A stretch of DNA of 64,000 nt from Actinomadura graeca (GCF_019175365.1 NZ_CP059572.1:62001-126000); one strand, 5' to 3'; positions 45,052 through 57,467 are shown, counted from the first letter of the stretch. Notes: a model not told the origin generated them from the letters alone. Made by a program: numbers and translations.

Positions 45052-45693
45052 ATGATCACAGCGAGCGCCGCGGCCGGCATCGCCCTCGTCGCCCTGGGGA
45101 TGGTGCTCTCTCCCGGCCCCAACATGGTCTACCTGGTGTCGAGGTCCGTGGCGCAGGGCCGGCGCGCGGGGCTCGTCTCGCTCGGCGGCGTCGCGGCCGG
45201 GTTCCTGGTCTTCGTCCTGGGTGCCACCGCGGGGATCACTACGGTCTTCGGCCTCGTCCCGCCGCTCTACACCGCGATCAAGGTGGGCGGCGCGCTGTAC
45301 CTGCTGTGGCTGGCCTGGCAGGCTTTCCGGCCCGGCGGGGCGTCCGCGTTCGAGGCGAAGGATCTGCCGCCCGACCCGCCTTCGCGGCTCTTCACCATGG
45401 GGCTCGTGACCAACCTGCTGAACCCGAAGATCGCCGTCATGTACATGTCGCTGCTGCCCCAGTTCGTCGACCCCGCCCGCGGGCACGTGGCGCTCCAGAG
45501 CCTCCTCCTCGGCCTCACCCAGATCGTCGTCGCGGTGACCGTGAACGCCCTCATCGTCCTCGGCGCCGGCGGCATCGCCTCCTTCCTCGCACACCGTCCC
45601 GGATGGCGGCGCGCCCAGCGCTACATGATGGGCTCGGTCCTCGCCGGGCTCGCTCTCCACGTGGGCTTCGACCGCTCCCGCGCAGTCGCCTGA
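45052..45693 (+). CDS. LysE/RhtB-family amino acid exporter
   Basis: 213 aa with six membrane segments. GMVLSPGPNMVYLVSRSVAQGRRAG at the start and TNLLNPKIAVMYMSLLPQFV in the middle are the two hallmark sequences of the family, which exports amino acids and related compounds. The ATG at 45052 follows AGGAGCGCA; a longer frame begins inside the operator and is not used. Control by the divergent MocR regulator is likely. Confidence 0.92.
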   Translation: MITASAAAGIALVALGMVLSPGPNMVYLVSRSVAQGRRAGLVSLGGVAAGFLVFVLGATAGITTVFGLVPPLYTAIKVGGALYLLWLAWQAFRPGGASAFEAKDLPPDPPSRLFTMGLVTNLLNPKIAVMYMSLLPQFVDPARGHVALQSLLLGLTQIVVAVTVNALIVLGAGGIASFLAHRPGWRRAQRYMMGSVLAGLALHVGFDRSRAVA

Positions 45694-45810
45694 CCCGCTC
45701 GCACGACGCGAGGCGCCCCCCGCGCGCGCCCGCCGGTCCCGCCGGTCCCCCCGACCTCGCCCGACGGCCGCTTGTAGGGCCCTCCCGATGCTCCTTGCCA
45801 TGATGAGCCG

Positions 45811-46782
45811 GTGATCGCACGAGACGACGGGCCGGAAATTCCCGAACCGGCCGCCCCAAATCCGGACGTCCAGGAGCCGTATCCAGAGGCGAAGGCGCCA
45901 GGGGCGGGCGCGAGGGGACCGGGGGCGGGCGGCTGGCGACGGCCGGACGCGTCCATGTCCCTCCTGCTCGACCTGTTCGCCGGAAAAATCCTGGACCCCG
46001 GCTACACGGAGGCCGCCGCGCGACGCGCCGCCTCCGGGGAAGGCCCGCGCGCGAGAGGACGGTTCAGGGGAGGCGGCATCCTGCTCATCCTGCTCCTCGT
46101 GGGCGTCCTCCTCGCCGTGGCGGGGGCCGAGGTGCGCCGTGGCGAGCCTGTGGCGGCGGAGCGGCGCGCGAGGCTCATCGACGAGATCCACGTCCGCACG
46201 GGTGAGACGGACGGCCTCCAGCGCCGCCTCGACCGGCTGCGCGCCGAGACCGAGCGGCGGCGCGCCGCGGCCCTGGCGCGCAGCGACGCCGGGCGGCGCG
46301 CCAGGCAGCGGCTCGCCGAGGCCCGCGCCGCCGCGGCCGGCGCGCCCGCCGCCGGTCCCGGCCTGGTCATCACGCTGGACGACGCCCGGCACGGGGAGCC
46401 GGACGCCGGCGGGGGCCACGCCCCCGACGACGGCCGGGTCTATGATCAGGACCTCCAGGTGGTGGTGAACGGCCTCTGGGCGGCCGGTGCCCGCGCCATC
46501 GGGATCAACGGCCAGCGGATCACGCCGGTGACGGCGATCCGCACCGCGGGCGAGGCGGTCCTCGTCGACTACCGGCCGCTGCGCACCCCGTACGAGGTGA
46601 CGGCCCTGGGCGAGCCCCGCGAGATGGAGGACGCCTTCGACGGCTCCGACGCGGACCGGTGGCTGCGGCGCCTGGAGGAGCGCTACCGGATCGCCTACGG
46701 CACCCATAGGGCCGGCCGGGTGCGCCTGCCGGCCGCGGCCGGGCTGCGGCTGCGGTACGCCGCGCCCCGGGAGGGCCGGTGA
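45811..46782 (+). CDS. DUF881 membrane protein (first of two)
   Basis: 323 aa. A ~90-residue Pro/Gly-rich cytoplasmic N-terminus precedes one membrane helix (GGILLILLLVGVLLAVAGAEV). A coiled-coil follows (GLQRRLDRLRAETERRRAAAL), then the DUF881 domain with GPGLVITLDDAR, VNGLWAAGARAIGINGQRI and VLVDYRPLRTPYEVTALGE. DUF881 proteins have an extracytoplasmic domain and are conserved with cell-division genes in Actinobacteria; function unsettled. GTG start; it restarts the conserved block after the inserted segment. Confidence 0.85.
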   Translation: MIARDDGPEIPEPAAPNPDVQEPYPEAKAPGAGARGPGAGGWRRPDASMSLLLDLFAGKILDPGYTEAAARRAASGEGPRARGRFRGGGILLILLLVGVLLAVAGAEVRRGEPVAAERRARLIDEIHVRTGETDGLQRRLDRLRAETERRRAAALARSDAGRRARQRLAEARAAAAGAPAAGPGLVITLDDARHGEPDAGGGHAPDDGRVYDQDLQVVVNGLWAAGARAIGINGQRITPVTAIRTAGEAVLVDYRPLRTPYEVTALGEPREMEDAFDGSDADRWLRRLEERYRIAYGTHRAGRVRLPAAAGLRLRYAAPREGR

Positions 46783-46810
46783 GGACGACCGGGGGAGGGG
46801 GGATCCGACG

Positions 46811-47143
46811 GTGTTCGCGCTGATCGGCCTCGCGATCGGGGTCACGCTCGGCTTCGTGCTGGAGCCGACGGTGCCGCTGTGGCTGCAGCCGTACCTGCCG
46901 ATCGCCATCGTGGCCGCGCTGGACGCCATGTTCGGCGGCGTCCGCGCCCGGCTGGAGGACGTGTTCGACGAGAAGGTCTTCGTGGTCTCCTTCGTCAGCA
47001 ACACCATCATCGCCGCGCTGATCGTGTTCCTGGGGGACCAGCTCGGGGTCGGCTCGCAGCTCTCCACCGGGGTCGTGGTCGTCCTCGGAATCCGCATCTT
47101 CTCCAACGCGGCGGCGATCCGGCGGAAGCTGTTCGGCGCATGA
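46811..47143 (+). CDS. Small basic protein (DUF1290)
   Basis: 110 aa with three hydrophobic segments: FALIGLAIGVTLGFVLEPTVPL, YLPIAIVAALDAMFGGVRA and the VVSFVSNTIIAALIVFLGDQLGVGSQL pair. The motif DAMFGGVRARLEDVFDEKVF is characteristic. It is always found between DUF881 genes in Actinobacteria and near division genes in Firmicutes. Its stop overlaps the second DUF881 start (ATGA). GTG start. Confidence 0.9.
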   Translation: MFALIGLAIGVTLGFVLEPTVPLWLQPYLPIAIVAALDAMFGGVRARLEDVFDEKVFVVSFVSNTIIAALIVFLGDQLGVGSQLSTGVVVVLGIRIFSNAAAIRRKLFGA

Positions 47144-47973
47144 ACACACCCGACGAAAACCTCGGCTCCGCTGAAGTCGGCAACATTCCCGAAAAGGAGC
47201 GCGGAACAGAACCGGCCGCCGCACCCTCGGCGAAATCCGCCCCCTCCTTCACGGAAACCACCGGTGGAGAGAAGCCGGAAAAGGCCCCGTGCGCGGGGGG
47301 AATCGCAGTGCTCGTGGGATTGCTGCGTCCCCGCCTCTCATGGGGGCAACTCATCGGGGCGGCGCTGTGCCTCGTCCTAGGGTTCGCTGTCGTCGCGCAG
47401 GTGCAGGCGAACAACCGGGACACCACGTTCGCCACGGCGCGGCAAGACGAACTGGTCGGGATCCTGGCCGACCTGGGGCAGCGATCGGACCGGCTCCGGG
47501 GCGACCTGCGCGATTTGGAGGAGACCAAGGCCGGGCTGGAACGCGACGCGGAGGGCGGTACGGCCCTGGAGGAAGCGCGCAAGCGGGCGACCACCTATGG
47601 CCTCCTGGCGGGGACGTTGCCCGCCGAGGGGCCGGGAGTGGAGGTGCTCATCGACGACCGGAGGCGCGGGGTGCGCGCCCTCCACCTCCTGGACGCCATG
47701 CAGGAGCTGCGCGACGCGGGCGCCGAGGTGATACAGGTCAACGAGGTCCGCGCGGGGGTCGACACCTACTTCCTGGACGAGCAGGGCGGCGTGCAGATGG
47801 ACGGGAGGCTCCTGCAAGCCCCGTACCGGTTCCTGGCCATCGGCGACCCCCACACGATGACCACGGCGCTCAACATCCCGGGCGGTGTGGTGAAGACATT
47901 GCAAGGAGCGGGCGCCGCCGTGTCGATCGCCCCGCGCGCGAGGATCGCCGTCAGCGCGATACGGTCGTCGTAG
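47140..47973 (+). CDS. DUF881 membrane protein (second)
   Basis: 277 aa. An N-terminal acidic/Pro-rich region of ~55 residues is followed by a membrane helix (LIGAALCLVLGFAVVAQVQ), a coiled-coil (RSDRLRGDLRDLEETKAGLERDAE) and the DUF881 domain with GPGVEVLIDDRR, LLDAMQELRDAGAEVIQVNEVR and PYRFLAIGDPHTM. The coupled start (ATGA) ties it to the small basic protein. In mycobacteria gcvH follows at this place; here a 319-nt gap without a gene separates it from the FHA gene. Confidence 0.9.
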   Translation: MNTPDENLGSAEVGNIPEKERGTEPAAAPSAKSAPSFTETTGGEKPEKAPCAGGIAVLVGLLRPRLSWGQLIGAALCLVLGFAVVAQVQANNRDTTFATARQDELVGILADLGQRSDRLRGDLRDLEETKAGLERDAEGGTALEEARKRATTYGLLAGTLPAEGPGVEVLIDDRRRGVRALHLLDAMQELRDAGAEVIQVNEVRAGVDTYFLDEQGGVQMDGRLLQAPYRFLAIGDPHTMTTALNIPGGVVKTLQGAGAAVSIAPRARIAVSAIRSS

Positions 47974-48107
47974 AGGGAGACGGGGGGATGCGGAAAGCGG
48001 TGGACCGGGGCCCGGCCAGGTGCCGCGATCGGCGGCCGTCCGCGCGGCGGCGTAGACCGGCGATCATTGGCGAATGTAGTTTGGGGCGAGTCGGCTCACC
48101 GTTCCAG

Positions 48108-48137
48108 TTGACCCCTCGGGTAATACCCGCGTAAGTT
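48108..48137 (+). promoter_or_regulatory. Promoter with internal palindrome upstream of the FHA gene
   Basis: TTGACC (48108-48113) and TAAGTT (48132-48137) are 18 nt apart. The spacer holds a perfect palindrome cgggt-aat-acccg (48117-48129) that could bind a regulator. It gives the FHA and following genes their own promoter. The rest of 47974-48292 has no ORF. Confidence 0.5.
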
Positions 48138-48292
48138 GCGGCGACCGTCGTGTGAGCGGGCGGTGAGTTGGACCGTGGTCGGGGGCGGGTCCCCGGCGTG
48201 GGTTGGTTGATGGATGCGCGTGGCGCAGGCGGCTCCCGCGGCAGCGGGGCGCCCGCCGGCGGCACGCCGATGGTAGGAGGCCGAGCCGATCG

Positions 48293-48829
48293 ATGCCGAG
48301 CGTCTACTGCACGCAGTGCGGTCACGCCAACCCGGATGATGCCCGCTTCTGCTCGAACTGCGGCACTCCGCTGAACCGGAGTTCGCCGTCGCCGCTGCCT
48401 CCCCGGGAGTCGCCCGGCGAGTCCACCTCGACGATCTCCATCGGCGGGTTCGAGGCCCTGGACGGAGACCAGGGCGCCGAGGAGCCGGTCGGGCCCGAGC
48501 AGGTCGCCGTGGAGGCGCTGCCCCCCGGGACGGCCTTGCTGGTGGTCAAGCGCGGCCCGAACGCCGGGAGCCGCTTCCTGCTCGACAAGGACCGCACGTC
48601 CGCGGGCCGCCACCCCGAGAGCGACATCTTCCTGGACGACGTCACCGTGTCCCGGCGGCACGCCGAGTTCGCCCGCCAGGGCGGCCTGTTCTCCGTGCGC
48701 GACGTGGGCAGCCTCAACGGCACCTACGTCAACCGGCAGCGGATCGACCAGGCCGGCCTCTCGGGCGGCGACGAGGTCCAGATCGGCAAGTTCCGGCTGG
48801 TCTTCCTGACCAATCCGCAGCACGGCTGA
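48293..48829 (+). CDS. FHA-domain protein with N-terminal zinc ribbon
   Basis: 178 aa. Residues about 5-24 form a zinc ribbon (CTQCGHANPDDARFCSNCG, two CxxC pairs). A Ser/Pro-rich linker with TSTISIGG follows, a possible phosphothreonine site like that of GarA/OdhI. The FHA domain has SAGRHPESDIFLDD, VSRRHAEF and VGSLNGTYVN. It binds phosphothreonine; homologues at this locus are substrates of Ser/Thr kinases and inhibit 2-oxoglutarate metabolism. Its position before the MerR gene matches garA. ATG start behind AGGAGGCC. Confidence 0.88.
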   Translation: MPSVYCTQCGHANPDDARFCSNCGTPLNRSSPSPLPPRESPGESTSTISIGGFEALDGDQGAEEPVGPEQVAVEALPPGTALLVVKRGPNAGSRFLLDKDRTSAGRHPESDIFLDDVTVSRRHAEFARQGGLFSVRDVGSLNGTYVNRQRIDQAGLSGGDEVQIGKFRLVFLTNPQHG

Positions 48830-48976
48830 CCGGCACCGGACGGAGCGCCAGCGAGTGGAGGCCGCCGGCCGGCGTACTTGCCGGGGGATCCCCCCGGAGA
48901 CGACACTGACGGGGCCGCCCGCCCGCCGCCGGGCGGCGGAGGGGGGCACGGGGCCGCGGCGACGAGGGGAGGGGCC

Positions 48977-49717
48977 ATGAACGCGCAGCCAGCCCGGTCC
49001 CCGATGACGATCGGGGACGTCCTCGGCCTGCTCAGGCCCGACTTCCCCGACGTCACCATCTCCAAGATCCGGTTCCTGGAGGCCGAGGGCCTGGTCGAGC
49101 CGCAGCGCAGCCCCTCCGGCTACCGCAAGTTCGGTGCCTCCGACGTCGAGCGGCTCCGGTTCGTCCTCACCGCGCAGCGCGACCACTACATGCCGCTGCG
49201 GGTGATCCGGCAGCATCTGGAGGCCCGGGACCGCGGCGAGGCCGTCCCGCCGCTCGGGGCCCGCCGCGCCGGCTCCTCCGGGGCGTCCGAGAACGGGCGA
49301 CGCCGTCCCCGCACGCTCGTGGCGGCCGACACGACCGCGGACGAGCCCGCCGTCCGGCTGACCCGCAGGCAGCTCCTGGACGGCGCCGGGATCGACGAGG
49401 ACCTGCTCGCCGGGCTGGAGGAGTACGGCCTCGTCCGCCGCACCGGCACCCACTACCACGGCGAGGACCTCGCCATCGCCCGCGCGGCCGCCGCACTCGG
49501 CGGGCACGGCTTCGAGGTCCGGCATCTGCGTGCCGTCAAGGCGGCCGCGGACCGCCAGGTCGGGCTGATCGAGCAGATGGTCGCCCCCCAGCTGCGCCGC
49601 CGCAGCCCCGACGCGCACGAGCGGGCGGCCGAGGCCGCCCGCGAGATCGCCGCGCTGTCGGTGCGGCTGCACGCGGCCCTGGTCGCCGCCGGACTCCGCG
49701 AAAGCCTCGACCCCTGA
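48977..49717 (+). CDS. ftsR: MerR-family regulator, FtsR-type
   Basis: 246 aa. A MerR winged helix (MTIGDVLGLLRPDFPDVTISKIRFLEAEGLVEPQRSPSGYRKF) and the typical RDHYMPLRVIRQHLE follow a short N-terminus. A second helical half has VRLTRRQLLDGAGIDEDLLAGLEEYGLV. The corynebacterial homologue at this locus (FtsR) activates ftsZ. Located between the FHA and DUF151 genes as in other Actinobacteria. The ATG at 48977 has GAGGGGAGGGGCC upstream; a longer frame adds only Gly/Pro-rich sequence. Confidence 0.88.
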   Translation: MNAQPARSPMTIGDVLGLLRPDFPDVTISKIRFLEAEGLVEPQRSPSGYRKFGASDVERLRFVLTAQRDHYMPLRVIRQHLEARDRGEAVPPLGARRAGSSGASENGRRRPRTLVAADTTADEPAVRLTRRQLLDGAGIDEDLLAGLEEYGLVRRTGTHYHGEDLAIARAAAALGGHGFEVRHLRAVKAAADRQVGLIEQMVAPQLRRRSPDAHERAAEAAREIAALSVRLHAALVAAGLRESLDP

Positions 49718-49859
49718 TCATGCGGCCCGCGGAGGATTTTGCCGCCCCGGCCGTGCCGCGGGGGGTCCGACACGGGGTGTACGTTGGCTACAGGGTTCGG
49801 TCAGGATTCGGTCCGGCGCACGTGGTGACCGAGACAGCGAGAACCAGCAGGGAGCCGCA

Positions 49860-50330
49860 GTGAAGCAGATGGAGGTCGTCGGCGTCCGGGTCGAGATGCC
49901 CTCCAATCAGCCGATCGTCCTGTTGAAGGAGACGGAGGGCGACCGGTACCTGCCCATCTGGATCGGGGCGGTCGAGGCGACCGCGATCGCCTTCGCCCAG
50001 CAGGGCGTGCTGCCCGCCCGCCCCCTCACCCACGACCTGTTCCGCGACGTCCTGGACGCCCTCAGCGTGCAGCTGCGCACCGTGAACATCACCGCCCTGC
50101 GCGAGGGGATCTTCTTCGCCGACCTGATCTTCTCGAACGGGGTGGAGGTCAGTGCCCGGCCCTCCGATTCGATCGCGCTGGCGCTGCGCACCGGCGCCAC
50201 GATCTTCGCGAGCGAGGACGTCCTGGAGGAGGCCGGCGTCGCGATCCCCGACGAGCAGGAGGACGAGGTCGAGAAGTTCCGCGAGTTCCTCGACACGATC
50301 TCCCCGGAGGACTTCGGCCGGGCGGGCTGA
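49860..50330 (+). CDS. DUF151 (bifunctional nuclease-like) protein
   Basis: 156 aa. The domain is shown by MEVVGVRVEMPSNQPIVLLKE, LPIWIGAVEATAIAFAQQG, LTHDLFRDVLDAL and ARPSDSIALALRTGATIFA, followed by an acidic C-terminus. Plant and archaeal-type DUF151 proteins have nuclease activity, but in Actinobacteria the role is unproven. GTG start preceded by AGGGAGCC. Conserved between two MerR genes. Confidence 0.9.
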   Translation: MKQMEVVGVRVEMPSNQPIVLLKETEGDRYLPIWIGAVEATAIAFAQQGVLPARPLTHDLFRDVLDALSVQLRTVNITALREGIFFADLIFSNGVEVSARPSDSIALALRTGATIFASEDVLEEAGVAIPDEQEDEVEKFREFLDTISPEDFGRAG

Positions 50331-50573
50331 CCCGGCGCCGTGCCACCGCCCAGTGTTGATCACTCTGGGTGATTGGGTAGTATGTTCGAGTTTAGTGGGA
50401 TATGTCACTCTGGGGTGCAAGGTCATGCCCCGCCGCGATTGGTCTTGCATTGCCCTGGACCTGGCCGTTTCCGATGGGCGACGATCGGGGTAGGAGTGCG
50501 GTGACGGCGAAGGTGTGCAGTTTGCCCACGTGAAGCCGGTTCATCCGGGCATGCGACGCGCCGACGGTGAACG

Positions 50574-50602
50574 TTGACCACGCCCTGACCGGCACCTACC
50601 GT
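50574..50602 (+). promoter_or_regulatory. Promoter of the second merR gene
   Basis: TTGACC (50574-50579) and TACCGT (50597-50602) are 17 nt apart in the 350-nt gap before the gene. Further upstream tcactctggg occurs twice (50360-50369 and 50405-50414), a possible operator. No ORF is supported in 50331-50680. Confidence 0.5.
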
Positions 50603-50680
50603 GCTGGTGGAACACCCGTGGTGTAATTCGTCAAACCCCCTTGACGAAGCGCCACGGGCTGATAGAAGCCGGAGGTCCGC

Positions 50681-51286
50681 GTGGCGGTGAGCAGCGGCGA
50701 GGGCAAGGCGACCCCCGAGAGGCAGATGGCGTCCCGGCGTGCCGGGGAGCAGGGCCTGCTCTTCGATACGCAGGTGTCGGTGCCGCCGGAGGATGTCGGC
50801 TACCGCGGCCCGACGGCGTGCGCCGCGGCGGGGATCACCTACCGGCAGCTCGACTACTGGGCGCGCACGCTGCTGGTGGAGCCCAGCGTCCGCGCCGCCC
50901 ACGGATCGGGCAGCCAGCGGCTCTACAGCTTCCGCGACATCCTCGTCCTGAAGGTCGTCAAACGCCTCCTCGACACCGGCGTCTCGCTCCAGCAGATACG
51001 CACGGCGGTCACGCACCTGCGCGACCGGGGGGTCCAGGACCTGGCGCAGATCACCCTGATGAGCGACGGCGTCAGCGTCTACGAGTGCACGTCCGCCGAC
51101 GAGGTCGTCGACCTCCTCCAGGGCGGGCAGGGCGTCTTCGGCATCGCGCTCGGGCGGGTGTGGCAGGAGGTCGAGGGAAGCCTCGCCGAACTGCCCGGCG
51201 AACGCGCCGCCACCGACGACGAGGACCCCTCCGGGCACCCCCACGACGAGCTCGCCAACCGCCGTCGCGCCCGCCGCACCGGCTGA
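50681..51286 (+). CDS. MerR-family regulator (second)
   Basis: 201 aa. YRGPTACAAAGITYRQLDYWARTLLVEPSVR is the MerR DNA-binding helix pair, followed by RLYSFRDILVLKVVKRLLDTGVSLQQIRTAVTHLR. No metal-binding Cys pair is seen, so it is not a metal sensor. It has an ~40-residue N-terminal extension and an acidic then basic C-terminus. Conserved after DUF151 in Actinobacteria. GTG start behind GGAGG. Confidence 0.88.
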   Translation: MAVSSGEGKATPERQMASRRAGEQGLLFDTQVSVPPEDVGYRGPTACAAAGITYRQLDYWARTLLVEPSVRAAHGSGSQRLYSFRDILVLKVVKRLLDTGVSLQQIRTAVTHLRDRGVQDLAQITLMSDGVSVYECTSADEVVDLLQGGQGVFGIALGRVWQEVEGSLAELPGERAATDDEDPSGHPHDELANRRRARRTG

Positions 51287-51450
51287 CATCCCCCGACCCG
51301 ACACGACCCGGTACGGCCCGAGCCCGAACACCCCCGCTCGGCCCCGCCCCAGCGGCCCCGGCGACGCGTCCTCCAAGCGGCCCCGGAACCCGGGCGGAAG
51401 GCGGCGGAGCCGAGGATCGCCCCTCACCTCCGGCGGCCCCGGCGCGGCCC

Positions 51451-54021
51451 CTAGAGCGCCTCCTTGCGCTGCAGATAGGCGAACGCGGCCCAGCCCGGCA
51501 GCACCGGCAGCCACAACGTCAGAAGCCGGTACAGAAGCACCGCCGACGTCGCCGTCTCCGCCGTCAGCCCCGAGATCGTCAACGCCAGCGTCAGCGCGCC
51601 CTCGACCGCGCCCAGCCCGCCCGGCGTCGGCGCCGCCGACCCCAGCGCGTTCGCCGTCAGGAACACCACCACCACCGACGTCCAGTGCAGCGACCCCCCG
51701 AACGCGCGGATCGACGCGTCCAGGCACAGCACGAACGCCACGGTCAGCAGCAGCGTCCCGCCCATCCCCGTGGCCAGCTTCCGCGGCGACTGCAGCACGT
51801 CCACCAGACGCGGCACCACGCCGGAGAACATGCTCCGCATCCGCGAGGCGGCCACGCGGCGCACCTTCGGGACGGTCACGGCCAGCCCCGCCACCAGCCC
51901 CAGCGCGAGCACCGCGATGACGACCGTGCGGGACGGCGCCAGGTCCTGGGTGGCCTTGTTCGCGGACCCGGTGAGGAACCCGAACAGGACCAGCAGCAGG
52001 ATGTGCGTGACCATGCCGACCAGCTGCGACGCGCCGACGCTCGCCACAGCCGGGCCCGGGCGGACGCCGGAGCGCTGCAGGTACCGGGTGTTGACCGCCA
52101 CCCCGCCGACCGCGGCCGGCGCCACCAGCTTGACGAACGACGCCGCGACCTGGGCCAGCACCGTCCGCCACAGCGGCAGGCGCTCGGGCACGAAGCCCAT
52201 CAGCATCAACGCCGCCGCCAGGTAGGTGAGCATCGCCGCGCCCAGCGCCACCGCGACCCACCACCAGGTCGCCGTCGACACCAGCAGCCCGATGTCCAGG
52301 CTCCCGACCTGCGGGATCACGATGTAGGCGGCGATCGACAGCGCCACGATGCTGAAGATCGTCCGGGGCCGGAAGCGCTCCAGCCGGACGGGCGCGGCCT
52401 CCGTCTCCGGCTCCAGCCGGACGATCTGCTCCCGGATCCGCGTCAACAGGTCCTTGTGCTGCCGCAGCGTCGTCCGCGTCGCCCTCGACAGCGCCACCCG
52501 CTGCAGCAGCGGGACGGTCGCCGCGAGGGCCTCCTCGCCCAGCACGTCCGCCGCCGTCCGCACCGCGCGCTCGGGCCCGGCCCGGAGCGCCAGCGTGGTG
52601 AGCAGCTGCGCCAGGTCCAGCCGCAGCGCCAGATCGCCGGCGGCGGTCTCGCCGGAGCGCAGGTCGGTGACGTAGGCGCGGCCGTCGTCGCCGACCAGGA
52701 CGGCGCCGTCCTCCAGCCGGCGGTGCGCGAGCCTCCCCGCCTGCAGGCGCCGGAACTGCCGCCACACGTCCGTCAGCAGCCCGTCGGTGACCTCCTCGCG
52801 GGGGACGTCCCCGAGCCGCCGCCCCGGCACGAACTCGTAGGCGAGCAGCGCCGCCTCGGTGCCGACCTCCGACGTGCCGGCCAGCCGCGGCGTCCGAACG
52901 CCCGCCGCGTCCACGGCGTAGGCCATGAGCGACTCCTGCTCCAGCGAGCGGCGCAGCGACCGCAGCGCCCGGCCGGTCATCGTGCCGCGCAGCCGCAGCA
53001 GCCGCCACACCCGGTACAGGACCCCGGCGGTCTGCTGGTCGCGGTCCAGCACCCGCACGTCGAGATGCCACTCGCCGCGCCGCGGCGGGACGCGGGCCGG
53101 GCCGTCGCCGGCCGGGCGGTCCGCCAGGACCACCCCGTACCGGCGGGCCTCCTCGGTGCCGCCGCCCTCCTCGGCGTCCAGGCGCGCGGCGCGCTCCGGC
53201 CGCAGCCCGAGCCGCTCCAGCGCCCCCATCACCGCCGTGCCGGGAGGGCGGGGGTTCGGCGTCCCGACCGCGTACAGGGTGCCGTGCCCGATCGCCCGGC
53301 CGAGCAGGTACGTCGCCGCGAGCGCGGCGACCGAGGCGTAGGACGCGGTGAGCCCGGTCAGCGCCGCCAGCCCGATCATCGTCCACGTCGCGGCCTGCCA
53401 GCGGAACCGCCCCGCCATCCCGACCGCGGTGACGAACGCGATCACCGGCGCGATGTCGGTGTGCACGGGCGCGGTCGCCGTGCCGCCCCAGATCAGCGAG
53501 TCCAGCACGCCGCCGGGCGCCGACGGCACCACCAGGTCGTCCAGCCCGATCGTGATCAGGAACGCGATCGCGGCGGCCAGCAGCGCGATGGCGACGCGCG
53601 TCCCGTCCTTGTGGAACAGCCGCTCGAAGGCGAAGGCCACCGGGACGGCCAGGACCCCGAAGCTGGACGCCAGCGTCGCCAGCGACAGCAGCAGCCTCGG
53701 CGCGTGCGCGGTGCCCTCGGCGATGTCGGTCTGGAGGCCGTGCGTCGTCTGCTGCGCGATCGACACCAGCAGCATCACCGCCACCAGCAGGGCGCAGGAC
53801 GCCGCGAACCGGATCGCGTCCACGGGACGCCGGATCCGGTCCGGCCGGGCGGGCTCGTCGACGGGTACGCCCGTGGCGGTGCCCCGCCCGGGGCGCCGCG
53901 TCCCGCCGCGGGCCGGTGTCACTCCGGTCGGCCGCGTCACGCCGGGCCGCCGCACTGGCCATCGGTCATCGTGATCAGCGTCCCAGACCCGGAGCCGCGC
54001 CGTCGAGCGGGAGCCCGTCAC
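51451..54021 (-). CDS. Large membrane protein with kinase-like and LPG-synthase-type transmembrane domains
   Basis: 856 aa. After a ~65-residue Arg/Pro-rich start come about seven membrane helices. Then follows a soluble domain resembling protein/aminoglycoside kinases ([44 protein letters not shown]), in which the usual HxDxxxxN is altered to [13 protein letters not shown]-terminal lysylphosphatidylglycerol-synthase-type domain has [22 protein letters not shown] and [18 protein letters not shown]. The last is the flippase part of MprF/AglD-like proteins. The substrate is probably a lipid or lipid-linked sugar, but this is inference. The start at 54021 is the first in frame; the true start may be downstream. 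Confidence 0.8.
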   Translation of the reverse strand: MTGSRSTARLRVWDADHDDRWPVRRPGVTRPTGVTPARGGTRRPGRGTATGVPVDEPARPDRIRRPVDAIRFAASCALLVAVMLLVSIAQQTTHGLQTDIAEGTAHAPRLLLSLATLASSFGVLAVPVAFAFERLFHKDGTRVAIALLAAAIAFLITIGLDDLVVPSAPGGVLDSLIWGGTATAPVHTDIAPVIAFVTAVGMAGRFRWQAATWTMIGLAALTGLTASYASVAALAATYLLGRAIGHGTLYAVGTPNPRPPGTAVMGALERLGLRPERAARLDAEEGGGTEEARRYGVVLADRPAGDGPARVPPRRGEWHLDVRVLDRDQQTAGVLYRVWRLLRLRGTMTGRALRSLRRSLEQESLMAYAVDAAGVRTPRLAGTSEVGTEAALLAYEFVPGRRLGDVPREEVTDGLLTDVWRQFRRLQAGRLAHRRLEDGAVLVGDDGRAYVTDLRSGETAAGDLALRLDLAQLLTTLALRAGPERAVRTAADVLGEEALAATVPLLQRVALSRATRTTLRQHKDLLTRIREQIVRLEPETEAAPVRLERFRPRTIFSIVALSIAAYIVIPQVGSLDIGLLVSTATWWWVAVALGAAMLTYLAAALMLMGFVPERLPLWRTVLAQVAASFVKLVAPAAVGGVAVNTRYLQRSGVRPGPAVASVGASQLVGMVTHILLLVLFGFLTGSANKATQDLAPSRTVVIAVLALGLVAGLAVTVPKVRRVAASRMRSMFSGVVPRLVDVLQSPRKLATGMGGTLLLTVAFVLCLDASIRAFGGSLHWTSVVVVFLTANALGSAAPTPGGLGAVEGALTLALTISGLTAETATSAVLLYRLLTLWLPVLPGWAAFAYLQRKEAL

Positions 54022-54228
54022 CGGCAGCGCGCGCCTCCACCCGTGTCCGCCGCCCTTCTCCGCCCCGGCCCCGCGGCCCGTCCCGTCGCCGGGCCGTGCT
54101 CATCGTACTGGTCGGTACACGCGCGGCGCCCCAGGTCACCGGGGCACCGTCCCGATCTTCGCGGGCCCGGGACGATCGGAGTGGGCGATCGTTGGGTAGG
54201 GTTTGCCCCAGACACGCCGTCGACCCTG

Positions 54229-54426
54229 AACGGGAGAGACCTCGCGCAAGCCGGCGTGAGGCGCCGAAGGGGCAACCTCCCCGGAACCTCTCAGGCAAAA
54301 GGACCGTTCGGGCGAGGCACCTCTGGAAAGCAGGCGTCGATCTCCCCCGACGGGGAAGGACGGCTCACCGAAGGGGAAACCCCGCCGCGCGGGTGAAGCT
54401 CTCAGGTGCCGATGACAGAGGGGGAG
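54229..54426 (+). ncRNA. Tandem glycine riboswitch
   Basis: Two aptamers lie in series before gcvP. The first (about 54229-54305) has cgggagagac, gcgccgaaggggcaa and ctctcaggcaaaaggacc. The second (about 54325-54426) has caccgaaggggaaacccc and ctctcaggtgccgatgacagag. This is the classical double glycine sensor, switching on glycine cleavage when glycine is high. Confidence 0.95.
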
Positions 54427-54488
54427 ACAGGCCGCCGGTCCGCGCCGGCGGTGGCCTGAGCGACCGCAGCAGCCAGGAGGCTCTCCCC

Positions 54489-57362
<2,874 letters not shown>

Positions 57363-57467
57363 TCCTCAGGGGGCCGCCCCCATAAACGATCGTGTCGCCA
57401 CGAGACGCCGGGGGGACGGGTCGCTAGGCTCTGTGCGGACCCCGAACCCCCAGAGGGCGGAAGATCG

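Noticed and set aside
47974..48292. Missed gcvH gene
   Set aside because: No frame in the gap encodes the lipoyl-Lys motif or a ~125-aa protein.
50641..54396. 1251-aa open frame on the + strand
   Set aside because: Antisense to the LPG-synthase-like membrane protein; composition is Arg/Pro/Gln-rich as in shadow frames of GC-rich DNA.
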